The notes beneath the pieces were generated by a model, which had not been told where the DNA came from, searched no databases, and saw nothing but the letters and a program-made list of their open reading frames with translations. Of a DNA stretch of 64,000 nt, positions 50,828-60,543 are shown piece after piece (positions within the stretch are counted from its first letter, which is position 1; the number at the start of each line of letters is the position of its first letter). A program made the translations under genes and the position numbers. The stretch is from an uncultured Gammaproteobacteria bacterium (GTDB lineage: Bacteria > Pseudomonadota > Gammaproteobacteria > Steroidobacterales > XN24): the NCBI GenBank assembly GCA_947259915.1, contig CAMYOC010000010.1:1-64000 (forward strand). The letters are read 5' to 3'.

Positions 50828-51586
50828 ATGACACACGGTCCGCGAAAAATTGTCGTGTTGAATCCCAAGGGTGGCTCGGGCAAGACAACCCTTGCCACCA
50901 ATCTCGCTGCTTACTATGCATCTCGCGGTCATCGCACCGCGCTGATGGATTGTGACCCCCAGGCGTCGTCGACCCGCTGGCTCAAGAATCGCTCGGACGA
51001 GCTCCCGCAGGTTCACGGCGTCGAGGCTTACAGAGTCAATATGCAGGCCACGCGCAGCTGGCAGCTGCGCACGCCGCCGAACACGCAATATCTCGTCGTC
51101 GATACCTCGGCCGCGATCCCGGCGCAGAACCTGGTGGAATTCACCCGCGGCGCCGACTCTATCGTGATTCCCGTTGGACCCTCGGATATCGACATCCATG
51201 CCGCGGCCGGCTTTATCGCAAACCTGCTGCTGGTCGCCAAGGAAGATCGCCGGGAAGGACGCCTTGGCGTGATCGCCAACCGCGTGCGTGAAGGCACGCT
51301 CGCCTACGCTCGACTCATGCGTTTCCTGCACCGCCTGAACATACCGGTCATCGCCATCCTGCGAGACACGCAGAACTACGTGCACGCCGCCGAGGAAGGC
51401 ATGGGCATCCACGAGTTCAAGCACTACCGTGTACGTAAGGACATCGCGCAATGGACGTCGATGCTGCGCTGGCTCCAATCCCGGATCGTTACACCGCTGG
51501 ATGAACAGGCCGTTATGCCCAGGGCAGACGAAGCGATGAGAGAACGCACGGACCACGCGCTGCTCCCGGCTGTCAGCAGCAGCTGA
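50828..51586 (+). CDS. ParA-family ATPase (orphan)
   Basis: A 252-residue protein with the deviant Walker A motif KGGSGKTT (residues 14-21, in VLNPKGGSGKTTLATN) and the Walker A'-like DCDPQASSTRWL. It fits MinD/ParA ATPases that position DNA or complexes. No parB or centromere-like repeats are next to it, so it is probably an orphan that places a protein cluster rather than the chromosome. The ATG at 50828 is used; upstream codons are open but not family-like. SlyX follows. Confidence 0.88.
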   Translation: MTHGPRKIVVLNPKGGSGKTTLATNLAAYYASRGHRTALMDCDPQASSTRWLKNRSDELPQVHGVEAYRVNMQATRSWQLRTPPNTQYLVVDTSAAIPAQNLVEFTRGADSIVIPVGPSDIDIHAAAGFIANLLLVAKEDRREGRLGVIANRVREGTLAYARLMRFLHRLNIPVIAILRDTQNYVHAAEEGMGIHEFKHYRVRKDIAQWTSMLRWLQSRIVTPLDEQAVMPRADEAMRERTDHALLPAVSSS

Positions 51587-51702
51587 AACGCCTTCTTGCT
51601 GCGGTCGATCAGGACATGCGGCAGAGTCCTGCTGGCCCATGCTCGACGGTGAACAAAAAATTCGACGAGCGCACTGCAGCACCAGCCAGGGAGGGAACCG
51701 AC

Positions 51703-51909
51703 GTGAGCGACGAGCGTCTTGAGCAGATCGAGATCAAACTCGCTTATCAGGATGATGCGCTGCGCCAGCTGAGCGACGTCGTCTACCGCCAGCAGCAGCA
51801 GATCGAAGTCCTGCACTCTCATTGCCAGCGGCTCGACGAACGCATCACGAGTGCCAGCGCAGCCGGCGCACCGCCGTCAACGGAAGACGAGAAGCCGCCA
51901 CACTATTGA
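51703..51909 (+). CDS. slyX: SlyX-family protein
   Basis: A 68-residue protein starting at GTG 51703 behind GGGAGGGAACC: SDERLEQIEIKLAYQDDALR, then QLSDVVYRQQQQIEVL and a polar tail ending EKPPHY. The whole is a short coiled coil, and the length and the PPHY ending are typical of SlyX. Function unknown. Confidence 0.9.
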   Translation: MSDERLEQIEIKLAYQDDALRQLSDVVYRQQQQIEVLHSHCQRLDERITSASAAGAPPSTEDEKPPHY

Positions 51910-51998
51910 GGCCAGGTCAGGTTCCGGCTAGCCCGGGATGAAATGACACGGCACCGAGGCGGGTGGCTCACGATCGCACCTGGCACCCGCTTCTGCGG

Positions 51999-52691
51999 TC
52001 AGAAGCGGCCCCGGACGCCGAGACCCTGCACGGTCGGCACCAGCTCCCAACTGATCCTGGGACCTGTCGCAGGACCAAAACGCCGTCGATAGGCGCGCTG
52101 ATCATGCAGCGGTTGTTTGGGCAGACTCCACAGCGCCGCCTCACCACCGGCGATGCCGATCAATATCGACAGCGGCGCATCACTACAATCGCCAAACGCG
52201 CAGATCATGCCGCCGAAGGCGAGGTTCATGCCGACATTGATCAGATGCCTGCGCGGCGAGTAGCGTTCTCCAGCGCGTCTCGCGCTCCCCGCCAGCAGAG
52301 CCTCGGCGGCCAACAGACGATCGGCGTCGCTGACTCGCGCCATCGCGCGCACTGGATCCGCGCCTTTCCGACCCGGATGCGGTCGCAACTGCAACAGGGT
52401 AAAGGCAGTGACTGCACGCAGCGCCCCGACACCGTTGGCGACCTGATTGTCGCGGTCGTTTTCGGTCAACGCCAGCGCGCCCTGGCCCAGCGCCACGGCC
52501 GCATATGCCGCGCTCCATCCGGTCTGCCACAGAGCCGCCCGGTCCCTGCCGGCGTCGAGCCTGGTCTCGACAAAACTCAGGCGCTCGGCGATATCCGCGG
52601 CGGTTTCCGGTGCGGCCGCAAGCGGCGCCGGCAAGGACAGCGCGGCAAACACAACAAGTAGCGATTTGCACCGCCGGGAACCCTCCGCCAT
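51999..52691 (-). CDS. hypothetical exported protein
   Basis: A 230-residue protein with a good ribosome site (GGAGGCGAG) and signal peptide (SLLVVFAALSLPAPLAAAP). The mature part is Ala-rich and helical (WQTGWSAAYAAVALGQGALA, LINVGMNLAFGGMICAFGDC) and may include one or two further hydrophobic segments. No family recognised. Followed on the other strand by SlyX, convergent. Confidence 0.65.
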   Translation of the reverse strand: MAEGSRRCKSLLVVFAALSLPAPLAAAPETAADIAERLSFVETRLDAGRDRAALWQTGWSAAYAAVALGQGALALTENDRDNQVANGVGALRAVTAFTLLQLRPHPGRKGADPVRAMARVSDADRLLAAEALLAGSARRAGERYSPRRHLINVGMNLAFGGMICAFGDCSDAPLSILIGIAGGEAALWSLPKQPLHDQRAYRRRFGPATGPRISWELVPTVQGLGVRGRF

Positions 52692-53131
52692 TCTCGCCTC
52701 CGTGAATAATTCTGCTGCGCAGGATTATGCGGTAACCGAGAAACAGACGCACGAGCGCGGCAGCGGATTCGTACAACGCCTGCTCGCCGCTCCCGGTCGG
52801 TCTATGATTAACATCTGGGCCGAACATCTTTAACCCTCGCCCGGACCACTGCTCGGGGATGGAATCATGAAATTGGCCAATATCGCCGTGGGTTTGGCGG
52901 CGGCATGGCTAAACAGTGTGGTCGCAGCGGAGCCGCCGGCAAGGTATGCGTTATCGCGCCGGAGGGATTCATGACCCACGCGGTCAGCGAGAACGTCGAC
53001 GCCAGAGCCTGAGCTCCTGGCGGATCGCCGTGCGCAGACAGGATTGCGCGCCATCACAGCGCAGGCGCGCAGCAATAGCGATCTCGCGTGACTGATCTGA
53101 TATTTTTGTGCCAGACACAGGGGCCCGCGTC
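52692..53131. other. intergenic region between divergent genes
   Basis: About 440 bases. A 35-codon frame at 52867-52974 encodes a signal-like start (MKLANIAVGLAAAWL) behind GGGATGG and then stops; it may be a truncated exported gene or a short peptide. Nothing else is recognised. Confidence 0.35.
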
Positions 53132-54094
53132 ATGACTGACTACCTCATTTCGGTGCGCAACATCCGCAGCGGCGAGTTCGGTTCGGAACCGGGCACGACC
53201 CGGTTCCTGCGTCTGCCGTCCAACCGCAAAGTGCACAAGCCCAGCCATATGATCAGCCGCGCCGAGTGGGTCTCAGCGGTGATGGCCGCGGCCCGCTCCG
53301 GCACCGATCCGGTGACCGGGGACGCCTGCGGAGACATCCTGGTGTTCGTCCACGGCTACAACAACGATCCACCGGCGGTGCTGCGCCGGCACCGGCTGTT
53401 GAAGAAAAATCTGGCTGCAGCAGGGTTCGAAGGCACCGTGGTCAGCTTTGACTGGCCGAGCAACAATATCGCGCTGAACTATCTCGAGGACCGCAGCGAC
53501 GCCAGGAAGACCTCGATCAAACTGGTCGACGACTGCATCCGCCTGTTCACCACCACACAGATGCGCGGCTGCTCGATGAATGTCCACCTCCTCGCCCACT
53601 CTACCGGCGCCTATGTCGTGCGCGAGGGTTTTGATGACGCAGACGACCGGCGCCACATCGCGCAATCGAACTGGACCGCCAGCCAGGTGGTGTTTATCGC
53701 CGCCGATATTTCCGCCAAGTCCATGGGCAGCGATGATTCGAAATCGAGCTCGCTCTACAGGCACAGCGTCAGATTGACCAACTACCACAACCCGTATGAC
53801 TCTGTGCTCAAGCTCTCGAATATCAAACGCATTGGCGTGGCGCCGCGAGCCGGACGGATCGGATTACCCACGCAGGTGCCGCAGAAGGCGGTCTGTGTCG
53901 ATTGCGGACCCCATTTCCAGCGTCTGAAAAAAGACCCCGGCAGCGATGGCGCCTGGGACCACGCGTGGCATTTCTACGATAAAGGCTTCGCCCGCGATCT
54001 GGCCTGCACCCTGCGTGGTGATATCGACCGCCACTACATCCCAACGCGGCGTACGGACGATCGCGGGCGGCTTCAGCTGGCTCCGGAGGATTGA
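53132..54094 (+). CDS. DUF900-type alpha/beta hydrolase
   Basis: The ATG at 53132 is preferred; an in-frame GTG at 53108 adds eight residues. The 320-residue soluble product has the hydrolase core: GDILVFVHGYNNDPPAV, VVSFDWPSNN and the nucleophile elbow VHLLAHSTGAYVVREG. The C-terminal part includes WDHAWHFYDKGFARDLACTL, where the catalytic His probably lies. Unlike the hydrolase at 11794 it has no lipobox, so it is cytoplasmic. The 3' end overlaps the convergent ROK kinase gene by 22 bases. Confidence 0.82.
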   Translation: MTDYLISVRNIRSGEFGSEPGTTRFLRLPSNRKVHKPSHMISRAEWVSAVMAAARSGTDPVTGDACGDILVFVHGYNNDPPAVLRRHRLLKKNLAAAGFEGTVVSFDWPSNNIALNYLEDRSDARKTSIKLVDDCIRLFTTTQMRGCSMNVHLLAHSTGAYVVREGFDDADDRRHIAQSNWTASQVVFIAADISAKSMGSDDSKSSSLYRHSVRLTNYHNPYDSVLKLSNIKRIGVAPRAGRIGLPTQVPQKAVCVDCGPHFQRLKKDPGSDGAWDHAWHFYDKGFARDLACTLRGDIDRHYIPTRRTDDRGRLQLAPED

Positions 54095-54999
54095 CCGACC
54101 ACGGCCGCAGCCCCGAGCCAGGCGGCGCCGCGTACACCGCTGGCGTCGCCATGCCGATGACGGCGGATCGGCGTCAGCGGCTGATCCGTAAACAGATAGC
54201 CGCCGACCGCGGCCTCGGCGCGGTCGGCCAGGTCCGGCAGATTGGACATGCCGCCGCCCAGCACGATGACGTCCGGATCGAGGATGTTGATCACCAGCGC
54301 CAGGCTGCGCGCCAGCCGTTCGACATAACGATCCAGCGTCGCCACCGCCGCCGGGTCGCCGCGGCTGGCGTCCACTACGATCTCGCGTGTGCTGCGATGC
54401 CGGCCCGTATGGAGTTCGTGATCCCGTTCCATCGCCGGACCCGACAAGAACGTCTCGATGCATCCCTGGCGACCGCAATAGCAGTCCGCCAGCGGATCCG
54501 CGTAGCCCGGATCGATGGGTAGTGGATTGTGACCCCACTCGCCGGCGATGCGCTGTGCGCCATCGAGGATGTTTCCGTTGACGACGATACCGCCACCGAC
54601 ACCGGTGCCCAGGATTACGCCGAACACAACGCCGTGGCCGGCGCCAGCGCCGTCCACCGCCTCTGACAGCGCGAAGCAATTGGCGTCATTCATCACCGCG
54701 ACCGGACGGCCGAGACGTGTCGCCAGATCCCGATCGATCGCGTGGCCGATCAGCCAGGTCGAGTTGGCGTTCTTGACCTTGCCGCTGAGCGGCGAGAGCG
54801 TACCCGGGATGCCCAGACCAATACTGCCGGGCCCACCCGCAGCGACATCTGCCGCGGCGACGAGTCTGGCGATAAGATCGAGCGTCTCATCATAGCGGCG
54901 CGGAGTCGGCTGGCGCTGCCGGAACAGCTCACGACCATCTGGCGCCAGCACGATAGCTTCCGTCTTGGTCCCGCCCAGATCGATACCGATGGCCGTCAT
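54073..54999 (-). CDS. ROK-family sugar kinase (fructokinase/Mak-like)
   Basis: The ATG ending at 54999 follows AAGGAGAGA; 101 upstream codons are open but unrelated. The 308-residue protein has the ROK pattern: GIDLGGTKTEAIVL, VAVMNDANCFALSEAVDGAG, the ATP-side GVILGTGVGGGIVVNG and the zinc motif CYCGRQGCIETFLSGPA. It should phosphorylate a hexose; Mak/NagK-type enzymes share this motif set. No sugar transporter or regulator is adjacent. Confidence 0.92.
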   Translation of the reverse strand: MTAIGIDLGGTKTEAIVLAPDGRELFRQRQPTPRRYDETLDLIARLVAAADVAAGGPGSIGLGIPGTLSPLSGKVKNANSTWLIGHAIDRDLATRLGRPVAVMNDANCFALSEAVDGAGAGHGVVFGVILGTGVGGGIVVNGNILDGAQRIAGEWGHNPLPIDPGYADPLADCYCGRQGCIETFLSGPAMERDHELHTGRHRSTREIVVDASRGDPAAVATLDRYVERLARSLALVINILDPDVIVLGGGMSNLPDLADRAEAAVGGYLFTDQPLTPIRRHRHGDASGVRGAAWLGAAAVVGQSSGAS

Positions 55000-55210
55000 G
55001 CGTATGTCTCTCCTTGATGATCCCGGGCGGTGACTCGCGACACGGTTGTCTGTGGTCCGTGGACATCTCCTGGCCAGGATCCCTTGCGTACGGGTCAGAC
55101 AAGACACGTAAACTTTGCCAGAAATTCGTTTCTGTCGCGCAACAGGACGCTGTCGTGGCAAGCTGTGCTCACCGTCCACGAAGCGCTGGCGTAACATTGA
55201 GCACACGATC

Positions 55211-55582
55211 ATGGCAGATGAATTGAACGTCCTCGGCGAACCGCTGCAATCCTGCAGCGACGAGCCATTGACCGGATTCTTCCGGGACGGATGCTGCCGC
55301 ACCGGGCGGCAGGACCTCGGTGCTCACGTCATCTGCGCTCGGGTCACCGCCGAGTTTCTCGAATACAGCCGCCGCCGCGGTAACGATCTGGTTACACCGC
55401 AGCCCGCGTCGGGTTTTCCAGGCCTCAGACCGGGCGATCGCTGGTGTCTGTGCGCGGCGCGCTGGAAGGAAGCGCTGGCCGCAGATGTGGCGCCGCGCGT
55501 GGTCCTGCAGGCGACGCACGCCCAGGCGCTCGAGATCGTCGAGATGGAAGATCTCAAGCGCCACGCGCTCGATCTCTCCTGA
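55211..55582 (+). CDS. DUF2237 protein
   Basis: A 123-residue protein that matches DUF2237 throughout: LNVLGEPLQSCSDEPLTGFF, RDGCCRTGRQDLGAHVICA, LVTPQPASGFPGLRPGDRWC and the ending VEMEDLKRHAL. The family is small, Cys-containing and unassigned. Shares the strand with the NTF2-like gene that follows. Confidence 0.92.
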   Translation: MADELNVLGEPLQSCSDEPLTGFFRDGCCRTGRQDLGAHVICARVTAEFLEYSRRRGNDLVTPQPASGFPGLRPGDRWCLCAARWKEALAADVAPRVVLQATHAQALEIVEMEDLKRHALDLS

Positions 55583-55648
55583 GACCCGGTCCGCAAGCGT
55601 AATGCGCAGATATCCACTATGCTCGTGACCTGCTGAAGGAAACATCTC

Positions 55649-56044
55649 ATGCCATCTGAAGATCCGATAACCCTTGCCGCCCACAAGATCCGGGACGTCA
55701 TCGACAACATCAACCGTGTCTGGCTGCAAGGCGATCCGCAGGACCTGCGGCAGTTCTTCCATCCGGACGTGGTGGTGCAGCCGCCCGGGGAATCACCTCG
55801 GGTTTATGGCATCGAGGCCTGCGTCTCCAGCTACGCCGAATTCCGCAGCCAGGCGCGGATCCAGCGCTTCACGCCCGGCGATGCTGAGATCGATGTGTTC
55901 GGTGACACCGCCGTCGCAACTTACCGCTACGAGATCGCCTATATCCTTGCCGACGAAGCCTTCGACGAAACGGCCGGGGAGCTGCTCGTACTGATGCACG
56001 GTGACGATGGCTGGCGGATCATCTGGCGGACTCTTTTGACCTGA
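55649..56044 (+). CDS. NTF2/SnoaL-like protein (DUF4440 type)
   Basis: A 131-residue protein: AHKIRDVIDNINRVWLQGDP, RQFFHPDVVVQPPGESP, DIDVFGDTAVATYRYE-like EIDVFGDTAVATYRYEIAY and GWRIIWRTLL. This is the common NTF2-like cone fold with no catalytic assignment. ATG start at 55649. Convergent with pdxH. Confidence 0.88.
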   Translation: MPSEDPITLAAHKIRDVIDNINRVWLQGDPQDLRQFFHPDVVVQPPGESPRVYGIEACVSSYAEFRSQARIQRFTPGDAEIDVFGDTAVATYRYEIAYILADEAFDETAGELLVLMHGDDGWRIIWRTLLT

Positions 56045-56072
56045 CGCTGAGGCCGGCAGGCCGTGGCGCCAA

Positions 56073-56708
56073 CTAAGGCGCCAGGCGCTCGATCGTCCAG
56101 GCGCCGTCGCTGCGACCGTACAAGAAGCGATCATGCAGGCGGCTCGGCCGGCCCTGCCAGAATTCCATTTCCCTTGGCCGCACCCTGTATCCACCCCAAA
56201 ATGTCGGCAACGGCACTTTGCCCTCCGCGAACTTCCGTTTCATCTCCTGCAGCTTCATCTCGAGGACCTTGCGCGAGCTGATCACCCGGCTCTGATCAGA
56301 CACCCAGGCGCCGAGCTGGCTGCCGTGAGGGCGTTTGACAAAATAGGCCAGCGACTCGCTGCGCGACACCGTCTCGACGTCGCCACGGACGATGATCTGA
56401 CGCTCCAGGGGCTGCCAATAAAACAACAGCGCGACCCTGACATTCTCTGCCATCTGACGCGCCTTGGCGCTTTCGAGATTGGTGAAGAAGACGAATCCGT
56501 GTGCGTCAAAATATTTCATCAACACCGTGCGCACCGAAGGCTGGCCGTCAGCACCCGCGGTGGCGAGACTCATCGCGTTGGGCTCCAGCAGATCCGCTGA
56601 CTGCGCTTGCTCGAACCAGATCCGGAACTGTTCGATCGGATCGCCGTCCAGGTCTTCCCGTCTGAGGGCGCCGCGGTCGTAGTCTCGCCGCAGGTCGCTG
56701 ATATCCAT
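56073..56708 (-). CDS. pdxH: pyridoxamine 5'-phosphate oxidase PdxH
   Basis: A 211-residue FMN enzyme that makes pyridoxal phosphate. It has the typical start MDISDLRRDYDRGAL, PNAMSLATAGADGQPSVRTV, VLMKYFDAHGFVFFTNLESA, ALLFYWQPLERQIIVRGDVE and the ending FWQGRPSRLHDR. Starts three bases after fadE, the last gene of the long minus-strand run. Confidence 0.95.
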   Translation of the reverse strand: MDISDLRRDYDRGALRREDLDGDPIEQFRIWFEQAQSADLLEPNAMSLATAGADGQPSVRTVLMKYFDAHGFVFFTNLESAKARQMAENVRVALLFYWQPLERQIIVRGDVETVSRSESLAYFVKRPHGSQLGAWVSDQSRVISSRKVLEMKLQEMKRKFAEGKVPLPTFWGGYRVRPREMEFWQGRPSRLHDRFLYGRSDGAWTIERLAP

Positions 56709-56711
56709 CGC

Positions 56712-59195
56712 CTACTCCGCTCGCCCAGACGAGCCCGGTCCCGGTTCCGCCTCGCGGTCTCCCCTGTCGAGAGTCTCGAAGTCATCCACCTCGAGCACCT
56801 CCTGGCGCGCCTTTTCCGCATAGCGCAGCTCGTCCGCTTCGGCCTGGGTAAGCAACTTGGCCAGCACCGCCGCCTCGAGACGTTGCTGAAATGGCCCCTC
56901 CGGCACCAGTTCCCGTCGCGTGCCCTCGCGCAGCTTCGACGCCAGCGGCGCGGTCATCGTCACCTTACCCAGTGCCGCCTCCAGCTTCGCCAGCGGTTCG
57001 GCCGGATCCGCGGGAATGTACATACCGGAAGCGATCCGATCACGGCTGGTGGATGGCACCGTGATCAACTCCACCAGCCGGTCCTCGAGCCGGTCGTCGG
57101 GCGGCCGCCACGGGCTTCCCAGCGGGAACAGCAACCACTTTAGCAGCCGCGCGGGGAACGCCGGCAGATTTGCACAGACCGCCTCGAGACCGATCTGACA
57201 ACGATACAGGCTGTCCGTCATGACCCATTCGAGCAACAGATCGTCACTGGCATCGCCGTCCGCCATCTCGTGATGACGCAACGCCGCCGCCGCAATGTAA
57301 AGATTGCTGAGCACATCGGCCATGCGGCCCGAGAGCCGCTCGCGGCGCTTGAACTGCCCGCGCAGCGTGAGCAGCAGAACATCTGTGGCTAGCGCAAAAC
57401 CAGCGCTGAGACGCGCGATCTGCCGGTAATAGCGGCGCGGCGCCCGCGACTTTACCGGGCTGCCAGCGAGACGACCAGCGCTTAGTCCCAGCACCAGGCT
57501 GCGTAGACCATTGCGCACCGCAAGCCTTATGTGGCGTGCACACGCGCGGTCAAAGGCCCGCAAATCCGGACTTCCAGCCCGGGTGGCGGCGGTCAGTTCC
57601 GCCTGCAGACAAGGATGGCAGCGAATCACGCCCTGGCCGAAGGTCATCAGCGTCCGGGTGAGGATATTGGCACCTTCGACGGTGACGCCGATCGGTCCGA
57701 ACCTGGCGATTTCCGCGATCAGGTTGCGCGGGCCAAGACAGATAGCGGCGCCGGCATGAACGTCCATCGCGTGGTCCAGCACCAACCGGCAGCGCTCCGT
57801 CAGATTGTATTTGACGATGCCGGCGGCGACCGCAGGCTGCACGCCGCTATCCAGTTCGGCCAGGATCATCTGACGCGCGCAATCCATGGCCCAGGTGTGT
57901 CCAGCCATCGGCGCCAGGGCCTCCTGCACACCCTCGAATACCGCGATCGGCGCACGGAACTGAAACCGCACCCGGGCATAGGCACCGGTGGCCCTGGTGG
58001 CCGCTTTCGCCGCGCCACAAGACAACGCGGGCAGCGAGATGGCCCGCCCATCCGTGAGGCATTCCATCAGCATGCGCCAACCCTGTCCCAGGCCATCGGT
58101 CTCGCCGACAATGGCATCCAGCGGCACGAATACGTCGCGGCCGCTGAGCGGGCCGTTGTGGAAGCCCATGTGCAGCGGATCATGCCGGCGCCCGAGCTCT
58201 ACCCCCGGTGCGTTCGCCGGGACCAGCGCCAGAGTGATCCCGAGCCGCACCTGCTCGCCGAGCAGGTGCTCCGGATCATAGAGTTTGAACGCCAGACCGA
58301 GGAGGCTGGCTACGGGCGCCAGCGTGATGTAGCGCTTGTCGAAATTCAGCCTCACGCCGAGCACATCGGGTACACCCTCGTGGGTCTGCCGGCACACCAC
58401 GCCGCTGTCCACGATCGAGCCGGCATCGCTGCCCGCCTCCGGACCAGTCAGGGCGAAACAGGGGATCTCCTCGCCGCTGGCCAACCGTGTCAGATAACGC
58501 TGCTTCTGCGCCTCGGTGCCGTATTTCACGATCAGCTTGGCCGGGCCCACCGAGTTGGGGATCATCGCGGTCAGCGCCGCGCTGACGCTGCGTGAGGCGA
58601 TTTTCATGATCACCGCTGCCTGGGCGGTGGCAGAGAATCCGTGGCCGCCGTGCTCCTCCGGGATGGTCATGCCGAAGAAACGTTCCGATTTGAGCAGATC
58701 CCAGGCCTGGACCGGCAGGTCACGATCCACCTGGTTGATGCGATAGTCCGAGATCATGCCGCAAAAAATCTCGACCGGACCGTCGAGGAAAGTGCGCTCC
58801 GCCTCACTCAGCCGCGACGGCGACAATCGCCGCAGACGGCGCCAGGAGGGTCGGCCGCTGAACAGCTCAGCTTCCCAGCCGGTGTCACCGGCATCCAGGG
58901 CGACGCGCTCGGTGGCGGAGATGGGCGGCATCTCCTGACGCATCATGCGCATCATCCGTTCGCTGATCAGCCGGGTGCGCAGCGGCGGCAGACCCAGTAC
59001 GGCCACGCCGATGACAAAAACAGACCATGCCAGCACGTTCGCGGTGATGCCGAACGCACCCGTCGCGCTCATCGCGGCGAGCATCCCGGCGCCGACAATC
59101 AGCCACACCCAGAAGCCGGCCGCAAACCAGACCAGGATGATCCCGGCCAGCAACAGGCCAAGGGTCCACAGCCACCCCGATACCAAGATTTCCAT
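56712..59195 (-). CDS. fadE: FadE-type acyl-CoA dehydrogenase
   Basis: The ATG ending at 59195 is preferred because AAAGGA sits eight bases before it; the ATG at 59204 adds three residues. The 827-residue protein has two N-terminal membrane helices (LVSGWLWTLGLLLAGIILVW), a full acyl-CoA dehydrogenase core (FFGMTIPEEHGGHGFSATAQ, CFALTGPEAGSDAGSI, GRAISLPALSCGAAK) and a long C-terminal DUF1974 region. FadE catalyses the first step of beta-oxidation. It sits in the same-strand run after the tyrosine genes. Confidence 0.95.
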   Translation of the reverse strand: MEILVSGWLWTLGLLLAGIILVWFAAGFWVWLIVGAGMLAAMSATGAFGITANVLAWSVFVIGVAVLGLPPLRTRLISERMMRMMRQEMPPISATERVALDAGDTGWEAELFSGRPSWRRLRRLSPSRLSEAERTFLDGPVEIFCGMISDYRINQVDRDLPVQAWDLLKSERFFGMTIPEEHGGHGFSATAQAAVIMKIASRSVSAALTAMIPNSVGPAKLIVKYGTEAQKQRYLTRLASGEEIPCFALTGPEAGSDAGSIVDSGVVCRQTHEGVPDVLGVRLNFDKRYITLAPVASLLGLAFKLYDPEHLLGEQVRLGITLALVPANAPGVELGRRHDPLHMGFHNGPLSGRDVFVPLDAIVGETDGLGQGWRMLMECLTDGRAISLPALSCGAAKAATRATGAYARVRFQFRAPIAVFEGVQEALAPMAGHTWAMDCARQMILAELDSGVQPAVAAGIVKYNLTERCRLVLDHAMDVHAGAAICLGPRNLIAEIARFGPIGVTVEGANILTRTLMTFGQGVIRCHPCLQAELTAATRAGSPDLRAFDRACARHIRLAVRNGLRSLVLGLSAGRLAGSPVKSRAPRRYYRQIARLSAGFALATDVLLLTLRGQFKRRERLSGRMADVLSNLYIAAAALRHHEMADGDASDDLLLEWVMTDSLYRCQIGLEAVCANLPAFPARLLKWLLFPLGSPWRPPDDRLEDRLVELITVPSTSRDRIASGMYIPADPAEPLAKLEAALGKVTMTAPLASKLREGTRRELVPEGPFQQRLEAAVLAKLLTQAEADELRYAEKARQEVLEVDDFETLDRGDREAEPGPGSSGRAE

Positions 59196-59242
59196 ACCCG
59201 ACATCCTTTAACGGCCGATGACGACAGCCCGACGCCGCAGGT

Positions 59243-59878
59243 CTAATCCGGCAGCAACGCTTCGAGCTCGGCCATCTCGGTAAAGACTGTAGCACCGGCC
59301 GCCGCCAGGACGCGAGACGGAGTGCGCTCCGCATAACCAAACACGCGCATACCGGCGGCCCGGGCCGCAAGTACGCCCGGTCGCGAGTCCTCGACCACGA
59401 TACAATCTGCGGGTGCGAAGCCCAGGCGGCTCGCGCCATGCAGCAGCAGATCGGGCGCCGGCTTGCCGCGGCTCACGTCTTCAGCGCTGAAGATCCGACC
59501 GTCGGGGAAAAAGCGGCGCAGTCCCGTCAGCTCGAGGCTGCGGCGGATCTTGCTGTGGATGCCGCTGGATGCCACACACGACGGCGAACGCAGCCGCTCG
59601 AGCACGCTGGCGATTCCGGATACGGGCTGCAGCGAGCCGCGAAACGCGTGTTCGGTGGCGGCACGCAGATCCGGCACGAAACGCGCCGGCAGCCTGCGCC
59701 CGAGCCGCGCTTCGATCAGGGCGACGCTGGAATTCATGCTTAGACCGGTAAACAAGGCGGTGGATTCATCCAGCGCGAGATCCAGCCCGACCGCGCGGAG
59801 ATGCTCGTTGAGGACCCGGTTGGCCAGCGGTTCCGAGTCCACGAGGACCCCATCACAGTCGAAAATTATCAGCGCCAT
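59243..59878 (-). CDS. HAD-superfamily phosphatase
   Basis: A 211-residue HAD hydrolase of the sugar-phosphatase/phosphoglycolate-phosphatase type: IIFDCDGVLVDSEPLANRVL (nucleophile Asp8), the cap domain, CVASSGIHSKIRRSLELTGL (motif II), SRGKPAPDLLLHGASRLGF (motif III) and CIVVEDSRPGVLAARAAGMR (motif IV). It starts 11 bases after maiA on the same strand. Confidence 0.92.
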   Translation of the reverse strand: MALIIFDCDGVLVDSEPLANRVLNEHLRAVGLDLALDESTALFTGLSMNSSVALIEARLGRRLPARFVPDLRAATEHAFRGSLQPVSGIASVLERLRSPSCVASSGIHSKIRRSLELTGLRRFFPDGRIFSAEDVSRGKPAPDLLLHGASRLGFAPADCIVVEDSRPGVLAARAAGMRVFGYAERTPSRVLAAAGATVFTEMAELEALLPD

Positions 59879-59889
59879 CGCGCGATCGC

Positions 59890-60543
59890 TCAGGCTGCGT
59901 CCGGCTGGGCCTCGGGGGCGGCGCGTTTGAAGGCGTCCATATCCAGACAGGCCACGTTGATCCGCTGCAGCGTCGGATACGGCGTCAGATCACAGCCGAA
60001 TCGCAGCCCGTTGAAGATCTGCGGGATCAGTACCACGTCGGCCATCCCGGGATGATCTCCATGGCAGAACTCCCCGGTCTCCTGATCGGTCGTGAGCCGC
60101 GTCTCGAGCGTCTCGAAACCGAGCCGGATCCAGCGCTGGATCCACGCCTGACGCTGCTCGTCGCTAACGCCGAGGTCCTCGCTCAGGTATTTGAGCACGC
60201 GGAGATTTTGCAGCGGGCTAACCTCGCAGGCGATCACCTGAGCAAGGCTGCGGACCCGCGCGCACCCCGCAGGATCGGCCGGCAACAACGCCGGCTCCGG
60301 CCGGGTCTCGTCCAGGTATTCGATAATCGCGAGCGACTGGCTGATCCGCCGGGGGCCGTCCAGCAACAGCGGCACCAGCCCCTGGGGATTGAGAGAGAGG
60401 TACTCCGGCCGGCAGTGCTCGCCGCCGTCACGGACCAGGTGCACCGGCTCGATGCGGTACTCGATCTGTTTCAGATTCAGCGCGGCTCGCACCCGATAGC
60501 TGGCGGAACTGCGCCAGTAACTATAGAGGACGACGTCGGTCAT
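59890..60543 (-). CDS. maiA: maleylacetoacetate isomerase MaiA
   Basis: A 217-residue zeta-class GST: LYSYWRSSASYRVRAALNLK (catalytic SSxS-R motif), LNPQGLVPLLLDGPRRISQS, the helical half with LAQVIACEVSPLQNLRVLKY and PQIFNGLRFGCDLTPYPTLQ. It isomerises maleylacetoacetate to fumarylacetoacetate with glutathione. The ATG overlaps the fahA stop by four bases, so the two are translationally coupled. Confidence 0.95.
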   Translation of the reverse strand: MTDVVLYSYWRSSASYRVRAALNLKQIEYRIEPVHLVRDGGEHCRPEYLSLNPQGLVPLLLDGPRRISQSLAIIEYLDETRPEPALLPADPAGCARVRSLAQVIACEVSPLQNLRVLKYLSEDLGVSDEQRQAWIQRWIRLGFETLETRLTTDQETGEFCHGDHPGMADVVLIPQIFNGLRFGCDLTPYPTLQRINVACLDMDAFKRAAPEAQPDAA

